The position numbers were made by a program, and so were the translations under genes. Below, in pieces: positions 19,562 through 28,963 of a stretch of 64,000 bases of DNA. A model generated the notes under the pieces. It was not told the origin of the DNA and did not search any database. It saw only the letters and a list, made by a program, of their open reading frames with translations. Each line of letters starts with the position of its first letter. Position 1 is the stretch's first letter. Location: the NCBI RefSeq assembly GCF_004745635.1, contig NZ_SRLB01000017.1, positions 93,846 through 157,845 on the forward strand. The letters are read 5' to 3'. This stretch comes from Methylobacterium nonmethylotrophicum (GTDB taxonomy: Bacteria > Pseudomonadota > Alphaproteobacteria > Rhizobiales > Beijerinckiaceae).

Positions 19562-21016
19562 GTGAGTGAGCCCATCGCGGCGGCCGCGCCGCACCAGCCG
19601 AGAGCGTCGGGCTTCGCCCGCGCGACCCTTGCCCGCGCGCTCGTCTTCCGGGCCGGCCTCAGGGTCGCGCGCCTGCGCCACTGGCTCGCCGGGCGGCTGC
19701 CGCCCCGGGCGCGCGGCCGGCTGGCCGAGAACGTCCGCTCCGCCGAGCTCGCCGGCCTCGCCTTCGCGTTCCGGGCCCGGGCGATCGCCATCGTGGTGGT
19801 GTCGCTGTGGCTGCTGGTGCTGGTGCCCTGGCCGCGCGACCTCTACTACCTCGCCGCCGCCGGCCTGTTCTTCATCCTCGGCACGATCCCGTACGCCCTG
19901 CGCAAGGCGCGCCGCGCCTGGGCGATCAAGCTCGCCTTCACGGTGCTCGACGTCGCGCTGATGACCGCCGTCATCATCCTGCCGCCGCCGGCGGGCCTCG
20001 GGATCGACTGGCCGATCCAGACCCGGCTGCGCACCCCGGAATTCCTCTACCTGCTGCTCCTCCTCGGCGAGGCGGCGCTGACCTACCGGCCGCTGGCGGT
20101 GCTCTGGACCGGGACCTGGATCGCGGCGATCTGGTCGCTCGGCGTCTGGCTGGTCTATCGCCGCGAGGACAGCGTGCGCTTCGCCGACATCGTCCACGAC
20201 GGGTCCTTGAGCGCCGAGGCCGCGCTCCGGGTCTTCCTCGACCCGGCCTTCGTCGGCCTGACCCCGGCCTGGACGCAAGGGATCGCCACCGGGCTGTTCA
20301 CGCTGCTCCTCGCCATCGCGGTGTGGCGCGGCCGGGGGCTGCTGCTGGCGCAGGTGCGCGCCGAGGTGGTGCGGGCCGACCTCGCCCGCTACGTCTCGCC
20401 CGACGTCGCCGACGCGCTGACCGCCCGGGCCCATGCCGGCTTCGGGGCGCCGCAGACCCGGGTGGTGGCGGTCCTGTTCGCCGACGTCGTCGGCTTCACC
20501 GGCATGAGCGAGGGCCTGGGCCCCGAGCGCGCCTTCGCGCTGCTGCGCGGCTTTCGCGAGCGCAGCTGCAAGGTGGTCTTCCGCCACGCCGGCACCCTCG
20601 ACAAGTTCCTGGGCGACGGCTTCATGGCGACCTTCGGCGGCCTCGACGGGCGCGGCGACGCCGCCGCCCGGGCGGTCGCCTGCGCCCTCGACCTCCAGCA
20701 CGAGATCGACGCCTGGAACGCCAAGCGCCAGGCCCGGGGGGCGGAGCCCGTGCGGGTCGCGGTCGGGGTGCATTGCGGCCCGGTGGTGATCGGCAATATC
20801 GGCGCCGACCAGCGGGTCGAGTTCACGGTGATCGGCGACGTCGTCAACGTGGCGAGCCGGCTGGAGGCCGCCACCCGCGAGCTCGGCGGCCGCATCGTCG
20901 CCTCGGAAGCCTGCGTGACCGCCGCGGGGCCGCAGGCGGCGGGCCGCTTCACCCGCACGCTCCCCCTGACCCTGCGCGGCCGCAGCCAGCCGATCACGGT
21001 CCACGTCGCGGAGTAG
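19562..21016 (+). CDS. Membrane class III adenylate/guanylate cyclase
   Basis: Signalling cyclase, about 484 aa from a GTG at 19562; the start is uncertain and the frame is open back to 19442. An N-terminal region with about six membrane spans (residues 65-270) precedes a cytoplasmic class III catalytic domain from about 300. Metal-binding aspartates are in LFADVVGFTGMSE and KFLGDGFMATFG. The transition-state Asn and Arg are in VVNVASRLEAA. A Lys before the second Asp (DKFLGD) fits adenine recognition, so cAMP is the likely product. No HAMP or ligand domain is recognisable in the membrane part. Confidence 0.82.
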   Translation: MSEPIAAAAPHQPRASGFARATLARALVFRAGLRVARLRHWLAGRLPPRARGRLAENVRSAELAGLAFAFRARAIAIVVVSLWLLVLVPWPRDLYYLAAAGLFFILGTIPYALRKARRAWAIKLAFTVLDVALMTAVIILPPPAGLGIDWPIQTRLRTPEFLYLLLLLGEAALTYRPLAVLWTGTWIAAIWSLGVWLVYRREDSVRFADIVHDGSLSAEAALRVFLDPAFVGLTPAWTQGIATGLFTLLLAIAVWRGRGLLLAQVRAEVVRADLARYVSPDVADALTARAHAGFGAPQTRVVAVLFADVVGFTGMSEGLGPERAFALLRGFRERSCKVVFRHAGTLDKFLGDGFMATFGGLDGRGDAAARAVACALDLQHEIDAWNAKRQARGAEPVRVAVGVHCGPVVIGNIGADQRVEFTVIGDVVNVASRLEAATRELGGRIVASEACVTAAGPQAAGRFTRTLPLTLRGRSQPITVHVAE

Positions 21017-21021
21017 CGGTC

Positions 21022-21399
21022 TCAGCCCCGCTGCAGCACCTCGATGCGCACGCCGTCCGGCCCCTCGAAGAAGGCGATGCGCAGGCCCGGCTTGATGTCG
21101 GTGATGCCGGAGACCAGCGGGATGCCGCGTCCGGCGAGATCCGCCACCGTCGCCTCGATGTCCTCGACCCTGAGGCCGATATGCTCGATGCCGCGATGGG
21201 GCGGCACCGCCGCCGGCCCGGTGCCCTCTGGCGCCTGCTCGATGAACATCCGGAGCCCGCCGAGATCGAGGATGATCCGGCTCGGCGCCTCTCCGCCCTC
21301 GCGCCCGATCTCCCGCGCCCCCAGCACCTCGCCGTAGAACCGCGCCGCCGCCACCGCGTCCCGGCTGCGCAGGTGGAGATGGTCGAAATCGTAGCGCAT
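21022..21399 (-). CDS. VOC-family (glyoxalase/dioxygenase superfamily) protein
   Basis: 125 aa from the ATG at 21399 with GGGAGG upstream. A single vicinal-oxygen-chelate unit: metal-ligand candidates are His in DFDHLHLRSRD, His in GIEHIGLRVED and Glu in GVRIEVLQRG. It could be a glyoxalase, epimerase or small dioxygenase; the substrate is unknown. It lies downstream of and on the same strand as the P450 gene with a 143-bp gap, so co-transcription is possible. Confidence 0.78.
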   Translation of the reverse strand: MRYDFDHLHLRSRDAVAAARFYGEVLGAREIGREGGEAPSRIILDLGGLRMFIEQAPEGTGPAAVPPHRGIEHIGLRVEDIEATVADLAGRGIPLVSGITDIKPGLRIAFFEGPDGVRIEVLQRG

Positions 21400-21542
21400 G
21401 CGGTCCTCCCGTGGGGTGTCTCGTCGTGATGGCGCGCACGCTACGTCGCCCGGGCGGCCCGCGATAGGCCTGCGCCCCCGTCCTCCGGAATCGCCAGGGG
21501 ATTCGACCCGGGGCGGGGGAGCCGGTGACCGCGCGAGGCCCG

Positions 21543-23888
21543 TCAGAGGGCGAGCGTGAGCGGGCCGCCATCCCGGGAGCGGGAGCAGCACGCCATCATG
21601 CGCCGGCCCTCGGCCCGCTCGGCCCGGGACAGGACCCGGTCGCGATGGTCGACCTCGCCCGCCACCAGCTCCACCTCGCAGCTTCCGCACAAGCCCTCCC
21701 GGCAATCGCAGGCGAGGTCGATGCCGGCCGCCTGGATCGCGTCGAGCAGCGTCTGGTCCTGCGCGACGGTCAGGGTGAGCCCGGAATCCTTCAGGACGAC
21801 CGCGAACGCCGTCTCCTTGCTCGGATCGAGGATCCCGGTCGCGCCCGCGAAGCGCTCGACATGCAGGGTCCCGTCGGGATGCCCAACCGTCAGCTCCTCC
21901 AGCGCGGCAAGCATGCGGTCCGGCCCGCAGGCATAGACCTGCGCCCCCGGCGGCAGCCCGGCGACGATGGCCGGAAGGTCGGCCCGCGCCCCGTCCTGCC
22001 GGGCATGGACGGCGAGGCGGCCCCGGTGGTCCGCCTCGAGCCGGTCGAGGAAGGCCATCGACGACCGCGCGCGACCGAGATAGTGGATCGCGTAGGGGCG
22101 GCCGAGGGCCTTCAGGCGGTCGGCCATCGCCAGGATCGGCGTGATGCCGATGCCGCCCGCGACCAGCAGGTAGGCCGGCGCCCCCTCGTCGAGCCGGAAC
22201 AGGTTGTGGGGGCCGCGCAGCTTCAGCTCCATCCCCTCGCGGACGGTCTCGTGGATGTGGCGCGACCCGCCGCGCCCGTCGGCCTGGTGCAGGATCGCGA
22301 CCTGGTAGCAAGCGGCGTCCGGCGCGCCGCAGAGCGAGTATTTCCGGTCGTAGCCGCCGAGGCAGAGCTCGACATGCGCCCCGGCGCTCCAGCGCGGCAG
22401 CGCCCGGCCCCTGGCGTCGACGAGGGTCAGGCCCAGGACGTCGTCGGCCTCGCGCACGATGCGGGCGACGCGCACGGACCGGGCGATGTCCCGGCGGGCC
22501 GGCGCGCCGACGGCGAAGTCGACCGAGGCGGTCCTGACCTGCGGATCGCTACGCTCCGGGTTCCGCGCCGGATCCCACTCGACCCAGACCGCTTCGGGTC
22601 CGCGGAACGTCGTGTTGGGGAGGTAGGTGAAGGTCTGGTCGGCGAGGCGCAGATGCGGCAGGCGGCGCGACACCTCCTCGAGGAAGATCCGCATCTCCAT
22701 CCGGCCGATGTTCTTCCCCATGCATTGATGGCTGCCGTAGCCGAAGGTCAGGTGATCGACCGCGTTGTCGCGGTAGATGTCGAACTGCTCGGCATGCTCG
22801 AAATGGCGCTCGTCCTGGTTGGCGGAGGCCTGGACGATGAGGAGCTTCGCGCCCTCCGGCAGGTCGATGCCGCCGAGCCGCGTCGGTGCGGTGGTCTGGC
22901 GGCGCCACGCCGCCGCCGAGCCGGCGACGCGCAAGGATTCCTCGACGGCGTTGGGGATGAGCGCCGGGTCGGCGCAGATCGCCTCCCAGGCGTCGCGGTG
23001 CGTCAGCAGCGTCTTGAACATGCCGGCGGAGGCCAGCGCCGTCGTCTCGTGCGCCGCCACGATGATCGCCATCATCATCGAGTGGACGTAGCTGTCGGTG
23101 ACGATGGCCGGCAGCTCCGCGTTCTTGCGGATCGTGTGATGCATCCAGCCGGTGCCGTCGGGATCGGCCCGCATCGTCTCGATCACGCCCCCGGCATATT
23201 GCCAGAAGCGGCCGACCGCGTGGGCGACGTCGATCTGGTGCGCGGGCGTCGGGCGGCCGAAGGCGTTCACCGCATGGGCGACGGAGAAGCGGCGCAGGCG
23301 CTCGAGCTCGTCCTCCGGCACGCCCAGGAAATGCAGCGCGACGGTCAGCGGGATCTCGTACAGCATCGCGTCGACGAGATCGATGCGGCCCTCGTCGATG
23401 AAGCGGTCGACCTTCTCGCGGGTGAGCCGGCGGATCATCGCCTGGTGGGCTTCGACATTCGCCGGGAGGAAATGCTCGGACAGCACCCGCCGCCGCTCCA
23501 TGTGGGCGGGCTCGTCCTCGTTCACGAGGGTGCGGTTCATCGCGTATCCGTAGCGCGTGAGCACCTCCCGGGCCTCGGCGCAGGGCGGGGTGATCGGCTC
23601 GAGGACGTTGCGCGGCGAGAACAGGATGGCGTCGCGAAACACCGCCTTCACGTCGTCATAGCGGCTGACGACCCAGTAGCCGAGCTTGGGGCTGTAGAAG
23701 ACCGGCAGCTGGTCGCGCGACCAGCGCAGCGCCTCGGCCGGGTCCAGCTGGTAGGGCCCATCGAAGGGATCGAACGCCTCCGCCATCGCGGCGGGCGAAC
23801 CCGCGGCGGGCTCGCCCGCGGCGGGCCCCCCGGCAGCGTGGAACGGGCAGCCGCCGGCCGCTTGGGCCGTCCTCTCGGATGCGCTCAT
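21543..23888 (-). CDS. Self-sufficient cytochrome P450 fused to FMN/2Fe-2S reductase
   Basis: 781-aa three-domain fusion of the CYP116B (P450-RhF) type. The haem domain covers about 1-450, with the I-helix AAHETTALASAGM and the haem-Cys loop FGYGSHQCMGKNIGR (Cys about 388). A phthalate-dioxygenase-reductase-like domain follows, with a flavin site RKYSLCG and a nicotinamide site GGIGITPILAMADRL. A plant-type ferredoxin closes the protein (CDCREGLCGSC plus a distal Cys in MMACCSRS). Electrons pass from NADPH through FMN and 2Fe-2S to the haem, so no separate redox partner is needed. It is divergent from an IclR regulator, suggesting substrate-induced expression. Confidence 0.93.
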   Translation of the reverse strand: MSASERTAQAAGGCPFHAAGGPAAGEPAAGSPAAMAEAFDPFDGPYQLDPAEALRWSRDQLPVFYSPKLGYWVVSRYDDVKAVFRDAILFSPRNVLEPITPPCAEAREVLTRYGYAMNRTLVNEDEPAHMERRRVLSEHFLPANVEAHQAMIRRLTREKVDRFIDEGRIDLVDAMLYEIPLTVALHFLGVPEDELERLRRFSVAHAVNAFGRPTPAHQIDVAHAVGRFWQYAGGVIETMRADPDGTGWMHHTIRKNAELPAIVTDSYVHSMMMAIIVAAHETTALASAGMFKTLLTHRDAWEAICADPALIPNAVEESLRVAGSAAAWRRQTTAPTRLGGIDLPEGAKLLIVQASANQDERHFEHAEQFDIYRDNAVDHLTFGYGSHQCMGKNIGRMEMRIFLEEVSRRLPHLRLADQTFTYLPNTTFRGPEAVWVEWDPARNPERSDPQVRTASVDFAVGAPARRDIARSVRVARIVREADDVLGLTLVDARGRALPRWSAGAHVELCLGGYDRKYSLCGAPDAACYQVAILHQADGRGGSRHIHETVREGMELKLRGPHNLFRLDEGAPAYLLVAGGIGITPILAMADRLKALGRPYAIHYLGRARSSMAFLDRLEADHRGRLAVHARQDGARADLPAIVAGLPPGAQVYACGPDRMLAALEELTVGHPDGTLHVERFAGATGILDPSKETAFAVVLKDSGLTLTVAQDQTLLDAIQAAGIDLACDCREGLCGSCEVELVAGEVDHRDRVLSRAERAEGRRMMACCSRSRDGGPLTLAL

Positions 23889-24028
23889 GGGGTCCTCCCG
23901 CGTATTTTACGATTATCGCACATCTGTTCCCTCATAGTGTAAAGGGTGACGGTGCTTCGTCAATGTGAGGCCCGTTTGCCCGGACGCCCGGCGCCCCGGG
24001 GTCGCGGGGACGAACCGGAGGGGACGGG

Positions 24029-24778
24029 ATGGCGGATGGACGGTTGCAGACGCTCGACCGGGGGCTGGCCGCTCTGTGGATCCTCGCGCGCCACCCGCGC
24101 GGGCTGAAGATCGCGGAGCTGGCCGACGCGCTCGGCGTCCACCGCGCCATCGCGTACCGGATCGTCGCGACGCTGGCCGACCACGGGATGACCTTCCGGC
24201 TGCCGGACAACCGCATCATCCTGGGCAGCGGCGCCATCGCCCTCGCGGTCCACGCGGAGGGCAACGTGCGGGTCCTCGGCCGGCCGATCGTCGAGCGCCT
24301 GGCGGCGCAGACCGGCGCGACGGCGTTCCTGTCGATGGCGCAGGGGTCGGACTGCGTCGCCCTGCTGAGCGCCGAGCCGCCCGGGCAGCGCCTCAGCATC
24401 CACTACCGCGTCGGCTCGCGCTCTCCCCTCGACAAGGGCGCGCCCGGCCTGGCGCTCCTCGCGGGGCGGCCGGAACGGAGCGACGACCCGGAGGCCGTGA
24501 AGGTGGCGCGGCGGCAGGGCTACTGCGTGACGCGCAACGAGCTTCAGGACGGCGCCGTCGGGGCCGCGAGCCCGATCCGCATGCCGAGGGCCGGCTATCC
24601 CGGGTTGGAGCTGTCGATCGGCGTCGTCGCCCTGTCGGCGCTCGACCTCGACCGGGCGGAGGCCGCCATCAGGTCGGCCGCCGCCGCTCTGTCGGACCAG
24701 CTCGCGCGGGGCGCCGGCGAGGCCGGCGAGGCCGCGCGCGGGCCGACGGCATCCGGGATCGATCCGCGCCAGGGGTAG
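24029..24778 (+). CDS. IclR-family transcriptional regulator
   Basis: 249-aa regulator with an N-terminal winged helix-turn-helix (LKIAELADALGVHRAIAYRI, about residues 27-46) and an IclR effector domain (conserved SPLDKGAPGLALL). Family members usually sense aromatic or organic acids and act on a neighbouring catabolic gene. Here the target is probably the divergent P450 fusion 140 bp away, with binding in the AT-richer segment around 23900-23945. Confidence 0.88.
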   Translation: MADGRLQTLDRGLAALWILARHPRGLKIAELADALGVHRAIAYRIVATLADHGMTFRLPDNRIILGSGAIALAVHAEGNVRVLGRPIVERLAAQTGATAFLSMAQGSDCVALLSAEPPGQRLSIHYRVGSRSPLDKGAPGLALLAGRPERSDDPEAVKVARRQGYCVTRNELQDGAVGAASPIRMPRAGYPGLELSIGVVALSALDLDRAEAAIRSAAAALSDQLARGAGEAGEAARGPTASGIDPRQG

Positions 24779-24983
24779 GGGGAGGCCGGCGTCGCGCGCG
24801 AGTCCGCCCGTGCGCGGGCCGCGGTCACAATGGCGGAGGCGGCCACGGTGACGCCCGTGGCCGGGGAGCCGGCATTGGGGCACCGGAGCCGATGGACGCG
24901 GCGGCGTTCATCGCTATGGATGATCGCCCCCGCTGCATTGTCCCGCGCGGGTGATCCCGCTCCCGTCGTCAGGATCCACGCCC

Positions 24984-26384
24984 GTGTTCCTCTCGGTCGC
25001 CACCGCGCATCGACCTGCCACCGACCTCGGCTTCCTGCTCCACAAGAACCCGGCCCGGATGCAGGACCTCGATCTCGGCTTCGGGCGGGCCGTGATGCTC
25101 TATCCCGAGGCGAACGACGCGCGCTGCGAGTTCGTGCTGACGCTCGACATCGACCCGGTCGCCCTGGTGCGCGGGCGCTCAGGCAGCGAGGGGCTGCTCG
25201 ACCAGTACGTCAACGACCGGCCCTACGCGGCCTCGTCCTTCCTCAGCGTCGCGATCGGCCGCTGCCTCGGCGCGGCCATGGGCGGGCGCAGCAAGGAGCG
25301 TCCCGCCCTCGCGCAGACGAAAATCCCGCTCTCCGTCACGGTGGCACCCCTGCCGGTGCGCGGCCGGCCCGATCTCGTCGAGCGGCTGTTCTCGCCGCTC
25401 GGCTACGCGGTCGAGGTCACGCGCCACCCGCTCGACCCCGAGCGCCCGGACTGGGGCGAGGCGCCCTATGTCACCTTGCGGCTCTCCGGCACCGCCCGGC
25501 TCGCCGACCTCCTCACCCACCTCACCGTGCTCATGCCGGTGCTCGACGACCGCAAGCACTACTTCGTCGGCGAGGACGAGATCGGGAAGCTCCTCGCCCG
25601 CGGCGAGGGCTGGCTTCCGGACCACCCCGAGCGGGACCTGATCGTCGCGCGCTACCTCAAGCGGCGCGGGGCCCTGGTCCGGCAGGCGCTGGCGCAGCTG
25701 GCGGAGGCCGCGTCGGAGCCCGACGCGGCCCTCGATCCGGCCGGGCAGGAGGAGACCGAGGCGGCGATCGAGCGGCCGCTGCGCCTGCACGAGCGGCGCC
25801 TCGACCGGGTGGCGCAGGTGATCGCCGAGAGCGGCACCAAGGGTGGCACGCTGCGCGTGCTCGATCTCGGCTGCGGCGACGGCAAGCTGATCGCCCGGCT
25901 GATCCGCGATCCCGCGATCGCGCAGGTGGTCGGCGTCGAGGTGTCGAGCGCCGAGCTCGCCCGCGCCGCGCGCCGGTTCGAGACGCTGCCGGAGGCGCTG
26001 CACCGGAAGCTCGCGCTGCTCCAGGGCTCGCTCATCTACCGCGACGCGCGCCTGCGCGGGTTCGACGCCGCCGCCCTCGTCGAGGTGATCGAGCATGTCG
26101 AGCCCGACCGCCTGCCGCATCTCGAGCGCGCCCTGTTCGGCGACGCAAAGCCGGCGACGATCGTGGTCACCACCCCGAACCGCGACCACAACGCGCTGTT
26201 TCCGGGCCTGCCGGCGGACCGGCTCCGGCATCCCGACCACCGCTTCGAGTGGAGCCGGGCCGAGTTCGCGGCCTGGGCCGGGCGCGTCGCCTCCGATCAC
26301 GGCTACGCCGTGCGCATCGAGGGCATAGGCGACGCGCATCCCGATTACGGCGCGCCGAGCCAGATGGCGGTGTTTTCCCGATGA
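24984..26384 (+). CDS. hen1: 3'-terminal RNA ribose 2'-O-methyltransferase Hen1
   Basis: 466 aa from the GTG at 24984, chosen because bacterial Hen1 proteins begin FLSVATAHRPATDLGFLLHK with almost no lead. The N-terminal half is the bacterial Hen1-specific domain. The C-terminal half is an SAM methyltransferase with VLDLGCGDGK at about 292 and the metal-binding signature EVIEHV at residues 367-372, completed by a His in RHPDHRFEW. It marks the 3' end of a broken RNA with a 2'-O-methyl group before ligation by Pnkp, protecting the repaired site from being cut again. It forms an ATGA-coupled operon with pnkp. Confidence 0.94.
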   Translation: MFLSVATAHRPATDLGFLLHKNPARMQDLDLGFGRAVMLYPEANDARCEFVLTLDIDPVALVRGRSGSEGLLDQYVNDRPYAASSFLSVAIGRCLGAAMGGRSKERPALAQTKIPLSVTVAPLPVRGRPDLVERLFSPLGYAVEVTRHPLDPERPDWGEAPYVTLRLSGTARLADLLTHLTVLMPVLDDRKHYFVGEDEIGKLLARGEGWLPDHPERDLIVARYLKRRGALVRQALAQLAEAASEPDAALDPAGQEETEAAIERPLRLHERRLDRVAQVIAESGTKGGTLRVLDLGCGDGKLIARLIRDPAIAQVVGVEVSSAELARAARRFETLPEALHRKLALLQGSLIYRDARLRGFDAAALVEVIEHVEPDRLPHLERALFGDAKPATIVVTTPNRDHNALFPGLPADRLRHPDHRFEWSRAEFAAWAGRVASDHGYAVRIEGIGDAHPDYGAPSQMAVFSR

Positions 26385-28963
26385 GCCGCGACGCCATGCC
26401 TTCCCTTGCGGGTGCTTCCGCGATCACGGTGCCGGATTTCGCGCTGGTGGTGCTGATCGGCGCCTCCGGCTCCGGCAAGTCGACCTTCGCGCGCCGCCAC
26501 TTCCGGGCAACCGAGATCGTGTCCTCGGATGTCTGCCGGGGCATCGTCGCGGATGACGAGAACGACCAGGGCGCCACGCCGGACGCCTTCGCGCTGCTGG
26601 CCGCCATCCTCGACCTGCGCCTCAAGAACCGCCGCCTCACGGTGGTGGACGCAACGAATGTCCGGCCGGAGGACCGCCGGAAGCTCGTCGAGACCGCCCG
26701 GCGCTGGCACGCGCGCTGCGTCGCCATCGTGCTCGATCCGGGCGAGGAGGTCTGCCGGGCGCGCAACGCCGCCCGGCCCGACCGCGCCTTCGGCCCGCAC
26801 GTGATCCGCAACCAGATGGCGGCCCTGCGCCGCGGCCTGCGCGGCCTCGACCGGGAGGGCTTCCGGCAGGTGCACGCATTGCGCTCGGAGGCCGAGATCG
26901 CCGCCGTCACCGTGGCCCGGGAGCGGCTCTGGACCGATCGCCGGGACGAGGCGGGGCCCTTCGACGTCATCGGCGACGTGCATGGCTGCGCCGACGAGCT
27001 GGAGGCGCTGCTGGACCGGCTCGGCTACGCCGTGACTCGCGAGAGCCGGGACGGGGAGTCGCGCTACCGCGTGGTGCCGCCGCCCGGGCGCAAGGCGGTG
27101 TTCGTCGGCGACCTCGTCGATCGCGGGCCCCGGGTCGCCGACGCGCTGCGCCTCGTCATGGACATGGTCGAGGACGGCCACGCCCTCTGCGTCATGGGCA
27201 ACCACGAGGCCAAGCTGGAGAAGTGGCTCGACGGCCGCGACGTGAAGGTCGGCCACGGGCTCCAGGCGAGCATCGACGGCCTCTCGGCCGAGAGCGCGGC
27301 CTTCCGGGCCCGCGCCCGGCGCTTCATCGGCGGGCTCGTGAGCCACTACCTGCTCGATGCGGGCCGGCTCGCGGTGGCGCATGCGGGAATCAAGGCCGAG
27401 ATGATGGGTCGCGCCTCGGGGGCGATCCGGGGCTTCTGCCTGTTCGGGGAGACCACGGGCGAGGTCGACGAGTTCGGCCTGCCGGTGCGCCAGAACTGGG
27501 CGACCGCGTACCGGGGCGACACGATCGTGGTGTACGGCCACACGCCCGTGATCGAGCCGGCCTGGCTCAACAACACGCTCTGCATCGACACCGGCTGCGT
27601 GTTCGGCGGCCGGCTCACCGCCCTGCGCTACCCCGAGCGGGAGATCGTCTCGGTTCCGGCAAACCGGGTCCACGCCGAGCCGGCGCGGCTCCTCGGGCCG
27701 GCGGTCGGCGCGCAGGCCGAGGCGGACAACCTCCTCGACCTTTCGGACGTGTCGGGCAAGCGGATCGTCACGACGCGGCTCCTGCCCTCCCTGACGATCC
27801 GGGAGGAGAACAATGCGGCGGCCCTGGAGGTGATGAGCCGCTTCGCCATCGACCCGAAATGGCTGATCTACCTGCCGCCGACCATGTCGCCCTGCGAGAC
27901 CGCGACGGAGGACGGCTACCTGGAACACCCGCGTGAGGCGCTGGACTTCTACCGCCGCGAGGGCGTGCGGCAGGTGCTTTGCCAGGAGAAGCACATGGGC
28001 TCGCGCGCGCTCATCGTCGTGTGCCGCGACGAGGACACGGCGCGGCGCCGGTTCGGCGTCGCGGGCGGCCTCGGGGCGGTCCATACCCGCACCGGGCGCG
28101 CCTTCTTCGGCGACGCGCGGCAGCAGGACGAGGTCCTGGCCCGGACCGGGGCCGCGCTCGCGGGAAGCGGTCTGCTCGCCGACCTCGACACCGACTGGGT
28201 GCTGCTCGACGCCGAGATCATGCCGTGGTCGGCCAAGGCCCAGGCGCTCATCGCCGGCCAGTACGCGCCGACCGCGGCCGCGGCCCGGATCGGGCTTCAC
28301 GCCCTCGCGGACGCGCTCCGGCGCGCCGAGGCCAACGGCACCGAGATCGGCGACCTCCTCTCGGGCACGACGGACCGCCTCGGCCGGGCGGAGCGCTTCG
28401 CCGCGGTCCTGCGCCGCTACGCCTGGCCGGTGACGACGGTCGACGACCTCAGGATCGCGCCGTTCCATCTTCTGGCCAGCGAGGGGCAGGTCCACGCCGA
28501 CAAGCCGCATGCCTGGCATATGGGCCATCTCGCGCGGCTCGCGACCGCGGACCCGCTGTTTCGGGCGACCGCGACGGTCGCGGTGGATCTCGACAAAGCG
28601 GTGGAGGTCGAGGCGGCGCTCGCCTGGTGGCTCGACCTCACCGCCGGGGGCGGCGAGGGCATGGTGGTCAAGCCCGCCGGCTTCGTCGCCCGCGGCCGCC
28701 GCGGGATCACGCAGCCGGCGGTGAAGTGCCGGGGCCGGGAGTACCTGCGCCTGATCTACGGCCCGGATTACGACACGCCCGAGCACCTCGCGCGGCTGCG
28801 CCAGCGCGGGCTCGGGGCGAAGCGCTCGCTCGCCTTCCGCGAATTCGCCCTCGGTCTCGAGGCCCTGGAGCGGTTCGTGGCCCGCGAGCCGCTGCGGCGC
28901 GTGCACGAATGCGTGTTCGCGGTGCTGGCCCTGGAATCGGAGCCGGTCGATCCGCGGCTGTGA
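26381..28963 (+). CDS. pnkp: Polynucleotide kinase-phosphatase-ligase Pnkp
   Basis: 860 aa, near the length of the Clostridium thermocellum enzyme. Three domains in order: a 5'-kinase with Walker A GASGSGKST at about 27-35; a binuclear metallophosphoesterase with GDVHGCADEL (about 198), VGDLVDRGP and MGNHEA; and an adenylyltransferase with the AMP-accepting Lys537 in CQEKHMGSRAL. The RNA ends are healed by kinase and phosphatase and sealed with Hen1 assistance. The ATGA overlap with hen1 preserves the usual operon. Together they repair tRNAs or other RNAs cut by ribotoxins. Confidence 0.94.
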   Translation: MSRDAMPSLAGASAITVPDFALVVLIGASGSGKSTFARRHFRATEIVSSDVCRGIVADDENDQGATPDAFALLAAILDLRLKNRRLTVVDATNVRPEDRRKLVETARRWHARCVAIVLDPGEEVCRARNAARPDRAFGPHVIRNQMAALRRGLRGLDREGFRQVHALRSEAEIAAVTVARERLWTDRRDEAGPFDVIGDVHGCADELEALLDRLGYAVTRESRDGESRYRVVPPPGRKAVFVGDLVDRGPRVADALRLVMDMVEDGHALCVMGNHEAKLEKWLDGRDVKVGHGLQASIDGLSAESAAFRARARRFIGGLVSHYLLDAGRLAVAHAGIKAEMMGRASGAIRGFCLFGETTGEVDEFGLPVRQNWATAYRGDTIVVYGHTPVIEPAWLNNTLCIDTGCVFGGRLTALRYPEREIVSVPANRVHAEPARLLGPAVGAQAEADNLLDLSDVSGKRIVTTRLLPSLTIREENNAAALEVMSRFAIDPKWLIYLPPTMSPCETATEDGYLEHPREALDFYRREGVRQVLCQEKHMGSRALIVVCRDEDTARRRFGVAGGLGAVHTRTGRAFFGDARQQDEVLARTGAALAGSGLLADLDTDWVLLDAEIMPWSAKAQALIAGQYAPTAAAARIGLHALADALRRAEANGTEIGDLLSGTTDRLGRAERFAAVLRRYAWPVTTVDDLRIAPFHLLASEGQVHADKPHAWHMGHLARLATADPLFRATATVAVDLDKAVEVEAALAWWLDLTAGGGEGMVVKPAGFVARGRRGITQPAVKCRGREYLRLIYGPDYDTPEHLARLRQRGLGAKRSLAFREFALGLEALERFVAREPLRRVHECVFAVLALESEPVDPRL

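Noticed and set aside
23889..24028. IclR operator in the P450/IclR promoter region
   Set aside because: TTTAC and GTAAA arms exist around 23905-23943 but are only five bases long and widely spaced; too weak to call a site.
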